Of a stretch of DNA of 43,678 bases, positions 1 through 11,860 are shown in pieces (within the stretch, counting starts at the first letter, position 1; every line of letters starts with the position of its first letter). The notes below the pieces were generated by a model, which had not been told where the DNA came from, searched no databases, and saw only the letters and a program-made list of their open reading frames with translations. The DNA lies in contig SSNU01000185.1 of the NCBI GenBank assembly GCA_012064415.1, forward strand, positions 1 to 43,678, written 5' to 3'. The DNA is from Gyrodactylus bullatarudis. Taxonomy: Eukaryota; Platyhelminthes; Monogenea; Gyrodactylidea; Gyrodactylidae. The translations under genes and the position numbers were made by a program.

Positions 1-70
1 TGAATATGATTGGTTGGACCTTTCTACACCCTCATTGGTTAATATTATTGGGGCAGAGAGGTATAAAAGA
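1..70 (+). promoter_or_regulatory. CCAAT/TATA promoter-like segment, inverted partner at 3677-3711
   Basis: Two ATTGGT motifs (reverse CCAAT boxes) near 9-15 and 34-39 are followed by GGGGCAGAGAGGTATAA (50-66), which contains a TATAAAAG box at 62-69. The segment from CATTGGT to GGTATAA is repeated in reverse orientation at 3677-3711 with few mismatches. No gene follows in either direction that I recognise, so this may be an element end rather than a working promoter. The GGGGCAGAGAGGTA core also occurs inside the right end of the Ginger-like transposon. Confidence 0.3.
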
Positions 71-2190
71 CATTCGTTCATGAAATAAATCCCTATCTCG
101 TGTCATCATGTGTGTCATTGACTGTATCTGGAAACTCTCTTTAAATTTAAGAGAAATTTGATATCAATACACTTAATTTAAACGCGCTGAGTTGATCAGA
201 TTTGTTCATAATCTTAAAGCTTGATTCATTAACATCATATGTTTTAGAAGGATTTTTAAATAATACACTAATATATATGTTACTGTACAAACTATAATAA
301 TCTAGAATCACTATTACAATTTTTTTACATATTTATTTATTTTCAGAGATAGAAATTATAATAAATTGTAAGTTCATTCAATTTAAGGTAAATTCAATTT
401 TTTTTCAAGGATAAAAGCTGAGTAAGAATGTCAGAAACCTTATTTTCGTAGGCGTTTTAAGACAATGGCAACTTTTGTGTGAGTTTTTTTATTTGAAATT
501 TTTTGTAACAATATCAAACGAAAATCAACCTGAGTTCTAATAAATTAATAAATAATAAATTAGATTTTTTCGAACAAGTTACAAGATTGAAAAACATTCA
601 ATTCACAATAAACATGTTTGCGTTCTCAATTAACTGAATTTTACTGCAACAGGTTGAGTAATCTTTAGTAAACAAATTTATTATATTTGTTTCTAACCTG
701 ATATATCATGCAGCATATCAATGATTTCTTCTGAATAAATACGAGTGACCAGAAGAAAAGTAGTCTTATTTTAAAAATATGTGAATCAATTTTATATAAA
801 ACACAAAAAAACCTAGCTCAGAAATCGAATATCTGTGTGATTCAATTCCTATTTTGAAGATTTATGTTATCTCATTTGCTAGGAAAAATCAAAATTAAGG
901 TATACAATTGAGGTGTTAAATAAGATTTGGTCAGAGGCTCACAGAAAACGAATGATTCCCCTGTATTTAACAAGAGTTATGCTTATTTCTTCTATAACTC
1001 CATGAAAAAATCTGTAATTGGAGTTAATACTGTTAATGAATTATAAAAAAAAAATTTATCCGAATTAAATATTTTCTCCAGAAATTATGCCGGAACGACA
1101 TGGTAAGATCAAATTTATGAGGGATGAGTTGAATATAAGAATTTTTCCCAAAGTCGATCGACTTAGAGTGCTTCTATTTCTTATTCTTATTTCAAATTCA
1201 AACGTTTCGAAAATTCTAACACATGTCACCTACGTCTAGTTTACTATTACCACAATAATTTTCAATTCATATCTCCTAATTCAATGAAACAAACAGCATC
1301 CAAATCAGATTCAGAAGTGTAGTCAGCTGAGTGATTTTTCATTCCGGAATATTACTTTGGAGCAATTCCTAGTCGAACTTAAAACCCATTTGAGAAAGGT
1401 AAAATAGAAGTCTGCTGTTCGATGACTCAGTGAGAAAATCTATGATGTAGCTGTTTGTTATGGTATATTGAGGGGTCGCTAAATCATGAAAACGACTTTT
1501 CGAAAAATCTGAAACGGATTTCAAGTTTAACTAGAAACTGCTGCAAGACAATATTTCGGAATGAAAATCCCCCAACTGTCTCAAATTTTGATTCGGAATC
1601 GAATTCTGTTTTATTTATTGAATTAGAAGACGAAATAGTGAGATCCGTTTTTTTAAATATATGAAATAGAAAATTATTGTGGTTATAATAAACTAGACTA
1701 AGATGACATTTTCCAATTTTTAAGAAGCATTCATAATAAAAATACTGACACCGACGAATATCTTCATCCAGCTAGTTTTACTCCTTTTTCTTATAAAGTT
1801 GGTTTCCAGTCAGACTAAGAGGACAAAAAGAACCATTAGAAATCAGTAACTTGGACTGAGAATAAAAAATGCTATTCTAAAATAATTATCGATTAATTTT
1901 TTTTCACTTCCTTACTAGAAATAATGAATATCTTCTGTAAAAATTGGTCGAAAACACTTTCAAAATAGCAATCATGCTGCTGAAAGCCCTGTTCTATTTA
2001 CTTATATATGAATATAAAAGGCAAGAAGATGATTTTCTGTGAGTATTAACAAGTCCATATAAAAAATATTCCAAAAAATCACATTGCAAATATGACTATT
2101 CATCTAAATGCATTTAAAAGAAAAGAGAGTTACGAATAAGTAATTCGCGTAGTTTTTCAAACACATCCGAAAAGGTGGGTGATAGATCAA
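71..2190. other. No recognisable gene
   Basis: AT-rich sequence with only short chance reading frames. A 69-codon frame at 1455-1664 has no recognisable motif. A TATATGTTAC motif near 275 resembles the outer ends of TIR elements elsewhere in the window, but nothing continuous supports an element. Confidence 0.6.
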
Positions 2191-2197
2191 AAGATAC

Positions 2198-2700
2198 CTA
2201 CACCCAGGTTTCATGAATCATAAACTGTGAAAGAAGAGATAATATAAGAACCCTTCCTAACCCAAGCACAAAATGAGAGCCAATCAGATTCATCCTAACT
2301 TTTTTAGTTGTTTTGAAATTTTTTATATGGCATGCAAGAGGCTGAAGAGTATGCCCAAAATCATCAGTTGATTTCCAGGATTCAAGAATTTTTGAAACCA
2401 ATTCGTGCCTGTTGAAAAATATTCTCTCATTCTCGAATACTTTTCGCGTCAAAATTCCCCAGAGATTCTCAATGGGATTCAAATCTGGGCTCCAAGCTTT
2501 TATCTTTGAACATGAAAATCTTTTTTTCATTGCTTGGTGTATTGGAGTGTTCGGTATTGCTAATTTTGGACCTGTTTTCTTAGGATTTTTAGGGGAATCC
2601 TAGGATTAAGACTATACATTATTGCTTGGTGAGTGCATCCGATTTTCTTGGCAGCTCTTCTCATATTTAAACCGGCCTCTAATAATCTAATTTCTTGATT
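2198..2700 (-). pseudogene. Tc1-like transposase, internally deleted
   Basis: Two parts of a Tc1/mariner transposase lie in order on the minus strand. The N-terminal helix-turn-helix (about 2560-2697) reads QEIRLLEAGLNMRRAAKKIG. The C-terminal part (2198-2530) contains WSPDLNPIENLWG, the hallmark around the third catalytic residue, followed by a tail with LACHIKNF, like the end of Tc1 proteins. The middle of the catalytic domain, including the first two Asp residues, is missing at about 2530-2560, so the protein cannot be active. Tc1 enzymes cut and paste elements at TA dinucleotides. I could not define terminal repeats for this copy. Confidence 0.85.
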
Positions 2701-3188
2701 TTTTTTCGAAATTCTTTTTTTTCTTTTTCTATCTTTTATCGCTCATAAATCAGGTTTTCAAAATGAAAAAGTTTGATTAATCTTTGTAAATTATAATTAA
2801 ATGTTTAAAAATGATTCTGAAAGTTCTTATAGACGTATCAAGACGATGAACCTTATCGATACTCGAAGCTTGGTATTTTTGCTATCATGCGATCCTGAAT
2901 AATGCCCTAGTATGTAGATGTAAGCCTTTATCGACCGAAGAGGGATTATAATCTCTAATGAGACTTTTTCCTGTCTTAGATGAATCAGTTTTTTAAATAT
3001 GCGTTTTCATATATTTTTCGAAATAGATATTTCATATATTGATAAAAATTAATATTTCAAGTCGCTTGTGAGTTACTTTTTAATTCATTATACTGCAACC
3101 TATTTCTAAGTATCACAATCCAGTACATGAAAGAAATTTACTAATCAGTTGCAAATAATATTCTGAAACGAAACTTTAAAATACAGTA

Positions 3189-3621
3189 TGTTACAGTGTG
3201 TTCTGTGACTTAGTGTGCATACAAAAACACCCTAGTGTGAGAATAAAGTCTATTCACAAAACACACTTAAAACACACTGAAATGAATACATCGGAACTAC
3301 TCTCTCTTTAGTCAATAGATAAGAATACCTAATCATTGGACTAACCAAAGATATTTATAAAATGGAATAAAATCCCTCCTCTTACGTGTAATGCACAGTG
3401 TATGACATCAATGAATCATTCACGCATATATCTGGAATAGATAATACACCAGAAATATGATTTCAGAGAACAACCAGTGAAAATGGGAAATTAATTAAAT
3501 TTTTCCCATTTTCACTAAGTTTTCACTGGTTTCCCACTTTCACTAGTGATTTCTGTCCACTCACTGATTTCCCATTTTCACTGTAACATATACACACAAA
3601 GTCACAGAACACACTGTAACA
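3189..3621. mobile_element. 433-bp non-autonomous TIR element
   Basis: Left end 3189-3221 and right end 3589-3621 are inverted copies of a 33-bp sequence beginning TGTTACAGTGTGTTCTGTGA, with two mismatches. The interior has no ORF but contains nested palindromes built from TTTCCCATTTTCACTG (3476-3590). The true ends may lie a few bases further out (CAGT next to TA on the left). A clean target duplication is not visible. Relatives of the interior occur at 8870-8935 and 22340-22522, so this is a dispersed family. Confidence 0.7.
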
Positions 3622-3676
3622 CACTCAATTGGATAGATAACGCCTCGAAATAAATGTACAAGCAAGAAAATCTGCT

Positions 3677-3711
3677 ACTTATACCTCTCTGCCCCATTTT
3701 CATTGACCAAT
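3677..3711 (-). repeat. Inverted partner of the 33-67 segment
   Basis: Reverse complement of the CATTGGT...GGGGCAGAGAGGTATAA segment at the left edge, about 3.6 kb away. The pair could be terminal repeats of a larger decayed element enclosing the Tc1 relic and the 433-bp element, or two copies of one promoter-type sequence. Confidence 0.5.
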
Positions 3712-3871
3712 GATATTTGAGCATAATTTTGACCAATGAAATTAAAAGTAGAATTATCATTAACACTTCGATTTACTCTCAACTTTAAGGATCCATATCT
3801 TCACAATTTCTCAAAACTCTATAGATAATTAAACATCATTTTATAGCAAATTTTCTTTTCTTTCTTATGAT

Positions 3872-4815
3872 ATGAAAAATATTTCTTTAGGATCCTTAAT
3901 AACCTATATATATATAGACACAGGAGAGTATTTACATTTCTCGAGTTTTTGTCCAAAGAGTTATAAATCAGGATTAATAATAGGACTTGTGAAAAGGACC
4001 AAGAGAATAGTCAGTGAAGAAGAATTATTGAATGAGATTAATGAAATCCGAGAAAGACTGAAAGAAAATGGATACCCTGAAAAAAGAAAGCTTTAGAAGA
4101 TGAAGCAACTCAACAAACAGAAGAAGAACAAATTGAAGGAGCTATTCCTATTTTCATAAAATTCAACTTTAAAGGAGATGGGTTCAGCTATGAACTAAGA
4201 AGAAAATTTAATTTGCTTGTAAATGAACATTATAATGATATACAATTGAAGGTTGTATACAAGACCACAAGTCTTTTTAAATTTCAACTTAAAGATAAGC
4301 TGAACGAATCGGAACAGTCAAATCTCATTTACTGCTTTCAGGCATCATGTGGAGCTAGGTATATAGGACGAACACAGAGAAGGTTAGGGATAAGGATCAA
4401 TGAACATCTGAGCAAGAATAGTACATCAATTAAGAAACACATTGTTAGGTGCAGTTGCGAGGCGAATGAAAGCAATTTCAAGATAATTTGTAAGAATTCA
4501 AGCGATCAAAGTATGGACCTTAAAATCAGAGAGAAATTTTATATCATGAAGGAAGATCCAAAAGAACTATACACACAATTTAGAACTACCATGGCCCAAT
4601 TTATTTTTAATTTTTCTTTTCTACCTACTAGAAAAGTTTTCTGGTTTTTCATCAATTGGAATTGCTCAAGAGAAATTTTTTTTTACAATTTTCATTCAAA
4701 ACAATTCATTAAAACAATTTTATTAAATATTGAACCAGGAATTGAGACTGACGAAGCCTGGCGAAATGTACATATCTCTTTGAATATAATTCTTTTGTTA
4801 TAATTTTAATTAATA
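3872..4815 (+). pseudogene. Penelope-like element, RT tail plus GIY-YIG endonuclease and 3' end
   Basis: PLEs encode a reverse transcriptase joined to a GIY-YIG endonuclease. The first frame (3872-4096) matches the end of the RT: DTGEYLHFSSFCP, then a KRTKRIVSEEE-type helical region. After a frameshift near 4086 the frame continues (about 4093-4803) through a linker into the GIY-YIG domain: IYCFQASCGARYIGRT, then an R..RINEHL helix at about 4330-4420. The catalytic palm of the RT is absent, so the copy is 5'-truncated. The sequence after about 4560 is the family's 3' end and is found again at 13521-14109 and 18250-18850. The stop at 4803 probably lies in former untranslated sequence. Confidence 0.85.
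4743..4782 (+). ncRNA. Hammerhead-ribozyme-like motif in PLE 3' end, family 1
   Basis: Core CTGACGA (4748-4754), a short stem II AGCCTGGC, then GAAA (4063 offset: 4763-4766) and a palindromic stem III ATGTACAT (4766-4773) followed by A (4774) as the expected cleavage position. Flanking GAGA/TCTC (4744-4747 and 4775-4778) form stem I. A minimal palindromic stem III is known from dimer-acting hammerheads, and hammerheads in Penelope-like elements are described. Stem II has only two good pairs, so activity is doubtful in this copy. Confidence 0.55.
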
Positions 4816-5137
4816 AATTTGTTGTCCAGGATTATTTTTTTGAGATTTACCAAATTTCATTATTTGTTCAACAATTCGCTGAATAATATTGACTTGAAGT
4901 CCGATCGAAAATATTTTAGGAAAACGTTAAAATCCTTAAATACAGTTTCATTCTCTCGCTCCACCCCCTTCTTTATCCAGATCGCCTCACATTACTGTAT
5001 ACTATAGTGTATAGAGTACCCCAATCGTTTTTAAAAACACTAACATGGTATGTGATAGACCCCCTTTTTTATCTTAAATTCTTACACTAAATATATTCAT
5101 TCAAGAAAGACATTCCCTTTATTCAACTTCACAACCC

Positions 5138-5910
5138 ATGACTAAACTAATAGCTGAACAAAAGCAGGAGATCCGTAGTCTCTTTGTGGTTCATTCAATA
5201 TCTCATCTTGCCAATCTTTTCAAAGTAACCCGTCCAACTATTCGGAGAGTTCTGAATGAAGAATCCACTGAGCTGACTCTCGACGAAAAGATTCGTCCTA
5301 TCATGCATATTTGTCTTCAAAAAAGGGCTGAAAATGGAATTAAAACTGATAAAAATCAGCTAATATCTTTACTAGAAGAAATTTTATCTGATAATATCAG
5401 GACCAAAGTTTCTGATAATGATAAGAAAATTCCTTTAGAGAATCATGATCTAGATGCAAGGAATGTAAGTTTTATTCTAATTTCTTTTTAAGAATCAAGC
5501 TTTGAAAATTGCCCTGAATATGAAAATAAATCTGCATAACAAGATTGACAATGAAATATAATGTTACCTGCTGAATTTCTCCAGCCTTTATTGCAAGAAA
5601 AAATTGCCCGAGAGAAAATACCTGTTACATGCCTGAAGAAAAGAATTAATTTGAAGGATTGTTTGCTTATGGTTAAACAGGCTTGAAGTAGATAGACAGG
5701 CTATAATGAACTATATTTACCGTGTCAAATTTATTGATAAGAATTCTGGACCAGTTTGAACCAGGAGATAATTGATGTCATACGTTTTTTAATCAATTAT
5801 TTTGAATCTGAAGGAAAAAGAGGGACAGTGACAGATTTGAAAAATACAGAATTATACAAAATGTTTTTATTCAAACATAAAACAAATTTGGGTGGTTTTA
5901 CTAGGATTTA
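5138..5910 (+). pseudogene. Broken intron-containing gene with N-terminal HTH, family unknown
   Basis: Exon 1 (5138-5464) encodes 109 residues starting MTKLIAEQKQEIRSLF, with a helix-turn-helix of the HLANLFKVTRPTIRRVL type at residues 21-38, as in DNA-binding domains of transposases and resolvases. A GTAAGT donor starts at 5465, and the acceptor TTTCTCCAG ends at 5584. Joining them keeps phase 0 and adds 33 codons up to a TGA at 5684. Coding sequence appears to resume in other frames (NYIYRVKFIDKNSG near 5710; EIIDVIRFLINYFESEGK near 5767), so at least two frameshifts broke it. The family is not recognised. A mobile-element origin is inferred from the HTH and surroundings. Confidence 0.45.
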
Positions 5911-5965
5911 AAAAAAGTAAAGGTAATCTGACTTAGAACATATTGTGTGGAATGACTGTGTGTAT

Positions 5966-6262
5966 GTTAATACTAAATTTTCCTTATAAAAAATAAGAAG
6001 ATGATGCCACATAAGTACAAATTTATAATAAGTGGTATCCAACATTTATTGGTTTTTTTTACAAAACGGGTCGGTCCTGGAAACAGGGATAAACAAATCA
6101 AAAATGAAAACTTGTAAAAAGCAATCAAGTTGGATACCACTTATTGTAAAGTTGTATTTATATGGCATGTATCACACTGATGAGAATGCCCGAAATAAAG
6201 GCCTTATTTGCGAGACGATTGACATCATTTTCTTATTTTTTATAATGATAACTTCGGTGACT
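5966..6262. repeat. Inverted repeat with unequal arms
   Basis: Arms 5966-6043 and 6129-6262 are reverse complements, including a near-perfect 21-bp block (6023-6043 with 6129-6149) containing AGTGGTATCCAAC. The right arm carries about 65 extra bases, holding a hammerhead-like motif, that the left arm lacks. This resembles the inverted end-to-end arrangement of the PLE palindrome at 13521-14109. The 127-codon frame at 6032-6415 running through it has no recognisable motif and is probably accidental. Confidence 0.6.
6170..6216 (+). ncRNA. Degenerate hammerhead-like motif, family 2, copy 1
   Basis: CTGATGA (6177-6183), eight bases, GAAA (6192-6195), then a nearly palindromic stem III ATAAAGGCCTTAT (6195-6207). 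Stem I pairing between bases before the core (TATCACA) and after stem III (TGCGAGA) is 5 of 7. Stem II (GAATGCCC) pairs only at its base, so this is at best a decayed ribozyme. Confidence 0.3.
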
Positions 6263-7191
6263 CAGCTCAAAACAAAGATAACCCAACATCTCACTGAGCT
6301 AAATTTTCCCTTTCTACACATTACATTAAATTATGGATACGGATGGGTGAAAGGCATCAATACCCATTTCGAAGTCTACACTAGATTGAACCATAACTTT
6401 TTGTTTAAAGATTAAATTTTAATTACAAAATCGAAAATGAGGATGACAGAACTTTAAACACATATGAATTTCTTGAAATGATCTACTGGGCGTTGTAAAT
6501 CTATTAGTAAATCAGTTTTTCATCAGCTTTCTAATGGTAAGAGTTTTACTCAAATATTCCATCGAGTTTTATATTTTATTATTTCAAGTTATAACTCGAA
6601 AACAATTATATCATATGAAAGAGAAAAATGAAATTCTCAAATCAAATATAAGAAAAACTTATCTCTTAAGCATACTTAGGCTTAATTGTGTCAACATTCT
6701 CTAGCTGATACTTTTGCTTCGTAGAACGATAAAACCCTCTTGTCCTTCGATGTTGTTTCGCTATTCACAAACGTATAATTAGATGAGACAATCTAATTTG
6801 TTGCATACTATGTAAATAAGCAACAGTCCAAATTCAATCATGCCTTCAGATGGGTAAAGAAATTGCTGTTCTTATGTTCCAGAAGAAGATTGAAAATGCT
6901 TTTGCTGAAGCCCAAATGCTTATCTGAAGTTCGTTTACAAAACTAATTAGTAACTTCTCAAAGAACTACACAATGAGGTGCAAATCTAATTTCAAAATAG
7001 TTACCTATCACATGATTCCAAAAAACCCATTAATTATAATTATCAATGTAATATACATCGTAGTGTTATTCATCTAGTACTCAAATGAAAAAGATCTAAA
7101 AACTAAAGGAGCCAGCCCTTAGAAAAAGGGACTGAGCAACCACGATTTTTATGAGTGATTTCACATAATTATCTTTGCAATTCTTTACTTA

Positions 7192-7300
7192 TTTGGCATG
7201 TATCACACTGATGAGTATGCCCAAAATAAAGGCCTAATTTGTGGAATAACTGACATCATCTTCTTTCATTATATGAAATTCAGTACTTTTTGACTAAGCT
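7192..7300 (+). repeat. Second copy of the family 2 hammerhead-like repeat
   Basis: Closely matches 6161-6262, beginning TGGCATGTATCACACTGATG. The core CTGATGA is at 7208-7214. The GAAA box is mutated to AAAA (7223-7226), while the CACA (7204-7207) and TGTG (7240-7243) of stem I pair perfectly. A third, partial copy is at 34139-34215. Confidence 0.6.
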
Positions 7301-8869
7301 AGGATTATTTTGCATAAATCTATCTATTTTCAAAAGCAGGATGAAGTTTTAAAGTTTTTCATAATCCATTCCTAAAGTAGTGATATGATGAGGAATTAAA
7401 TTCTCAGGAATACTGAGAAATTTTTTTTAACATTCATCCAAAGATAATCCTGCGTTTATCAAATTAACTAATGATAGTAAAAACCATTCCGTTACCATAG
7501 ACCAATTTTTATGATCTACTGAGCATGATGAATCAGTTCATGATATTACAGGGAAATTTAAACAACAAAATTTTATTATATTTATTTTTTCATATATAAA
7601 TGGAAAAATAACTTTGATTTCTCTGCTTTCACAAAAAAACACAAACGCAAGCTTTTTCAACTCTTATACATTTTTTTCTTCTTAAATTCATTTTGAATTA
7701 GTTAATCATTTCTATTCACATAAACGGTAGAATTGACTTTGAATAAAACAAGGGAGGTAAGAAAGTCCTCACAAATGATAGATGCTTTTTCCAAAATTTT
7801 ATAATTTATTTCTAATTTGTTCAATTATCCAAGAATTATGCTCTTAGCGTAAGTTGATAATTCAAAAAATCTAATTCATGAATGATATTCTCTTAAAATG
7901 GTTTAATATCTTTGCCTTTGGGATCACCTGCGAAGCCTTAGTTGCAATCTTAATGACTTTTATTTATACATTTAATTCAGAATTCTGAGACATGTTAGGC
8001 AAAACAAAAAGCTCTCTAGCTCACCAATAAGAAAGTTATGCTTATTTTTAAAAAAAATTTACAAACCCTGGAACGTATTCAATTCAAGCATTATTTCACA
8101 AAAGATCAATTTATAATATCAGGTAGATTTCAAGGAGAATCGTGAATGAAAGAGAAATTAATGATTTACCTGAATTTTAACTGGTTCATGATTTTAACTA
8201 GTTTATTCTATGATTCCATAATTCACAGTTTTAACTTTAATATATACATAATTTGTTCAATATTATAAATGCAGATAAAAAATCTAGCTATTTTTTTAGT
8301 CAAAAGTAAGCATAAAAATATCAACGTTTTATCACATTTTTAAGAATAAAAGAGTATGCCATAAATTAAAAAAATTAATCTTCAAAAAAGTCAGGATATG
8401 TTAGTTTAACTGAAAAAAATGAATATATTGAATATTTTTCTAAAGCAAAGAGTAAGCATAATGCTTTATTCGAAAATTTTTAAAATGATTGCAAGCCTTT
8501 CAAACTTTCTAATAGCGTAAACTATGGCAGTTTTCAAAAAGAATTGAAATTTCTTTCTATCAACATACTTGATAATTATTCATGATTGTATAGCAAAAAA
8601 ATAATTACGTTTCAAAATACTGAATAAATCATCTAATCATTTAAACTAGAAATGTATCTATTCATTTATATGGTTATGACTTAAAATTTCTTTTCACGTT
8701 TGCAGGATTAATATGTTTATAAATCACTAACCTGATTCAACTTTTGATACTGCATTGTAATTTTTGAAGCATCAATGTATATCGAAACAATCAAAGATAC
8801 TTCTAATTACTCATCAATGGGGTCTCAATAATTTAGTCAGTTCCACTTCTTAATATACTTTTTGACGAT

Positions 8870-8935
8870 TTTCCCTATGAATATATATGTTACCTTAAAT
8901 ATGGGAAATCAGTGAATGGACTTTTACACACACTT
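8870..8935 (-). repeat. Fragment of the 3189-3621 TIR element family
   Basis: TATATGTTAC followed by ATGGGAAATCAGTGAATGGA is the reverse complement of the inner right side of the 433-bp element (about 3556-3592), with scattered mismatches. Only this end is recognisable. Confidence 0.5.
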
Positions 8936-9705
8936 TTAGCTGAACCTTTTTTGACAAAATGATTAAAGAAACAAGCCTTTTGAATAAATGAAATATCGTC
9001 TTCACAATGAAGGTTTTAGTGAAAAGGTTTGCATATATACAGTTCGTTTTGGAAATCAGTACCTTCCAGAAGTTAATAGTTCGTTTTGGAAATATCCATT
9101 TAAAGCTTAGTATGTAGTAAGAATAAGAAAATATTCAGTAAAGCTTGGAATGGTTAGGGGTCACTCCACACCTGAATATTCATTTCATTCTCAGTAAGTA
9201 CTGATGAAACGAAATGATGAAGGTGGAGGGGTTGCAATGTGACCTTCATACATAGTATGTATTACATACTCAACAATGACTTGATTCCATTAGTTTTCTA
9301 CTATCCTTTTCTTCCTTTTATACAAATTATCTTCTTCTAAGATGGTTTGAATTTATTAATCCCTCTGAAAAATTGTTTAGCTCGAATGTTTAGAAAAGGA
9401 CTAATTTGCTCAATGAAATATTTGTGTTGGTTGATTTTGAATGTTTTTACTCCTCTCATTTTTTTGGATTCACTCCGATCCATACGTTTATTTTTTCATT
9501 TTATAAATAAATCCACTTTTACTATGGGCTCGCAAGATTTGTCAAGGTTTCGAGCCTCCTTCAACGAATACATTAATGAAAATCATCGTGCTTATTCAGT
9601 TATCTTTTCTGAGTAAACAAAAAATTTTAATATATATATAATTCTGAGCTCGCTCAGGATTATAAAATTTTGAATAAGTACGACTTGGTTTAATCGAAAA
9701 AAGGG

Positions 9706-10038
9706 GCAGCTGATTTAGTTGAGAGGGCTATTCGTTACATTCAAAAGATGCTGAATGCTTGGATGATAGAAAATAATTCCAAAAATTGGTCTGAAGGTAT
9801 TCTTCATGTTCAGGTGGCCAAAAATGTTACATTCCGGAAAAAAAACAGCTCAATATGATGCTACCTTTAGATCTCCAAGACATTTCAACATCAGAGGATC
9901 ACAACTCAGGATGATCTGGAAGATTATTTGTTTGAAATAAACGAAAAAATGATCAATAAAAAAAGAAAAATTTCTCATGATAATTTATTAAATTAAGCTG
10001 AGAGGATGATTAGAACTGCGAAGAACATAAAGGTTGCC
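9706..10038 (+). pseudogene. Integrase relic, C-terminal half (KRBA2/Ginger type)
   Basis: The first frame (9706-9858) begins ADLVERAIRYIQKMLNAWM, matching the region around the third catalytic residue of the intact integrase at 16146-17223 (GSVERANRDIGDMLRKWM). The next part (about 9914-10038) reads DDLEDYLFEINEKMINK, then NLLN-stop-AERMIRTAKN, which fits the helical linker after the catalytic core of KRBA2-like integrases. Frameshifts and stops make it non-functional. It is a more diverged relative of, not a duplicate of, the 15828-17728 element. Confidence 0.7.
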
Positions 10039-10239
10039 TAAATTCTCAATAATGAATCATAAAACCTCAAAATTGTTTAAACCTTGTCATTTATTTTTGT
10101 TTTTTTATGATTTTTGCTTTTATTCTGTTGAAAAACTAAGAGTTTCGGCATATGCGAAGACTAATAACAGAACAGGTTCTAAAGAGTTAATATTTATGCT
10201 AATTCAATTTTATTTTCATTTTCAGTGAATTATTCTACA

Positions 10240-11560
10240 ACCTGATTGTGGAGTAAATTTACTATCCTCTATCGAATTTATCTTTTATAATTTCTCTTTT
10301 TCAGCAAATTCCTTTCTTCATATTCTAAGTAAGATAAGCTAATTTATTATTTTTTTATGAAAAAATGTTGGTTGGAAACGTGTGGAAGTTCAACCAGATT
10401 CTAAAAATATTTTTATTTATTCCATCTTATATATTATTCCATGTGAGAATTAATTAGATTAAACATTCTACTGATCTCTTACCATCGACAAAATATAGCA
10501 GCTAAAAAAATCATATTCAATACTGTTGAAGAAATAAAAAGGCTTAAAAAATTAAAAACTAAAAATTTTTTTAAAGTTGGATTAAGAAACTAACTCAGGA
10601 GGGAATTTTAGATAAGCAACTAAAACAGGTCTTGAAAATTATTTCAGCTTATATCATTGGACATCAGCTTCAGAGCAAATTTCCATAAATAAAGTTGTAA
10701 TAGACAGCTGTGACCACAGTTTACTAAATCTGTTTGACTATTTTGATGAAAAGCTCAATAGATTTCTATGGAAAGTCAGAAATTTTTTTTATTATGAAAT
10801 ATTTATAATAGATTTTTTCTTCTTGTCGCATAAAATCTTCAAAATCAATAATGAATTTCAAGCAGATTCAAAGAAAAAATTATATTTTCGTAAAATGGAT
10901 TAATTTTAGCCAGATTGAATTTTAAGCAGAATAATTTTATTTCGAATATGCATAGGCTCATTTAAACATACTTTTGCGGAAAGAAATATACGGTAATTTG
11001 TGAATTCTCATTCATCTCAACTAAGATTTAATTTTTTGTATGTCTGTTGAACTAAAAACCAGTGTGCAATTTTGAATAAATAAGGTCTTAAACATCTGAA
11101 TTTTCATTAAAAAGAATATTGGTTTTAAATATGAGTGATCGGTTTTTGGTGCGTGAATAATGTATTTCGAATCAATTATAGGGATGATTACGATCTGAGA
11201 TAAAAATATTAACACTTGGGAAAAATATTTAGTTATCTTGTCTTTTTCGTCATCTGATCTGTTTCTTTATCTTGGTGTTGAGACCAAAGCTGTTTGGGAA
11301 CTTTGGTTGGTCTGTGTTTCACGATTTTTTTTCTCATGAAAAAGAAACTTTAAAGGCTCTTCAGTCTTGAATACTAAGGTATAATCTAGTTAAGCTCTTT
11401 TCAGGCTTGAATATTGGGTTACTATCCTTTTGATATCTTATTTTCTTTCAATTTACTTCGATTAAAAAATAGCTTTTATAGAAAAGATTCCTTTATTTAA
11501 AAAAAATTAAAATTTCCTAATTTTAATTTTCAAAATTAATATATATTCTCTAGAAGAACA
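10240..11560. other. No recognisable gene
   Basis: AT-rich, with short frames only. A stretch near 10620-10760 has coding-like runs without any recognisable motif. I see no terminal repeats. Confidence 0.5.
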
Positions 11561-11570
11561 TGGACTTGAT

Positions 11571-11800
11571 CTAAGCCAAGGATCCATGATGAGTTAAAAT
11601 ACTGTAGTCGTTTTCTCTCAATTCTGCTACATCATCAATAAGATTTAAATCATCTATCCTGGACTGGTTTGAGCTTGGAATCGGAACAGGGACATTGTCT
11701 TCAACGATTGCTCTGTTTACATTGGTATTTGAAACCATTTTTCCAGCTGCCTTCTTCATATTGTCTGCAAATTTATCTCTCCGTCAACAATGTATTCGAA
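11571..11800 (-). pseudogene. Integrase C-terminal relic (KRBA2-like)
   Basis: Minus-strand frame ending at 11571 reads KMVSNTNVNRAIVEDNVPVP, then a DDLNLIDDVAELRENDYSIL segment. This matches the SH3-like C-terminal region of KRBA2-type integrases, where a basic helix precedes a VxVPxPxxDRGR..D..N motif. The frame is open upstream to a TGA near 11795. The catalytic core is not nearby, so only the tail survives. The identification is from pattern memory of the family and is moderately sure. Confidence 0.5.
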
Positions 11801-11860
11801 CCGTACTTAAAAAAATTATTAACTTTAATTGATAAATTGTCTCCGAAATCTTCATTTATG

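Larger units (their letters stand above)
6420..9340. other. No gene; only dispersed repeats
   Basis: Apart from the repeat at 7192-7300 and a 66-bp relative of the 433-bp TIR element at 8870-8935, this AT-rich stretch shows no reading frame or RNA gene that I can support. Confidence 0.6.

Noticed and set aside
5465..5492. 28-nt intron ending at TTTTTAAG
   Set aside because: Too short to splice; the acceptor at 5584 gives a normal 120-nt intron and keeps the frame.
6032..6415. 127-codon ORF as a gene
   Set aside because: It runs through an inverted repeat and a dispersed hammerhead-like repeat and shows no domain.
9196..9225. CTGATGAAACGAAATGATG resembling a hammerhead core
   Set aside because: Only three bases separate CTGATGA from GAAA, so stem II cannot form, and no stem III follows.
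9347..9616. 89-codon ORF upstream of the integrase relic as its N-terminus
   Set aside because: Hydrophobic, Phe/Leu-rich sequence with no H2C2 or integrase motif; no link could be shown.
10034..10228. 64-codon ORF following the integrase relic
   Set aside because: AT-driven composition, no motif, and different frame from the relic.
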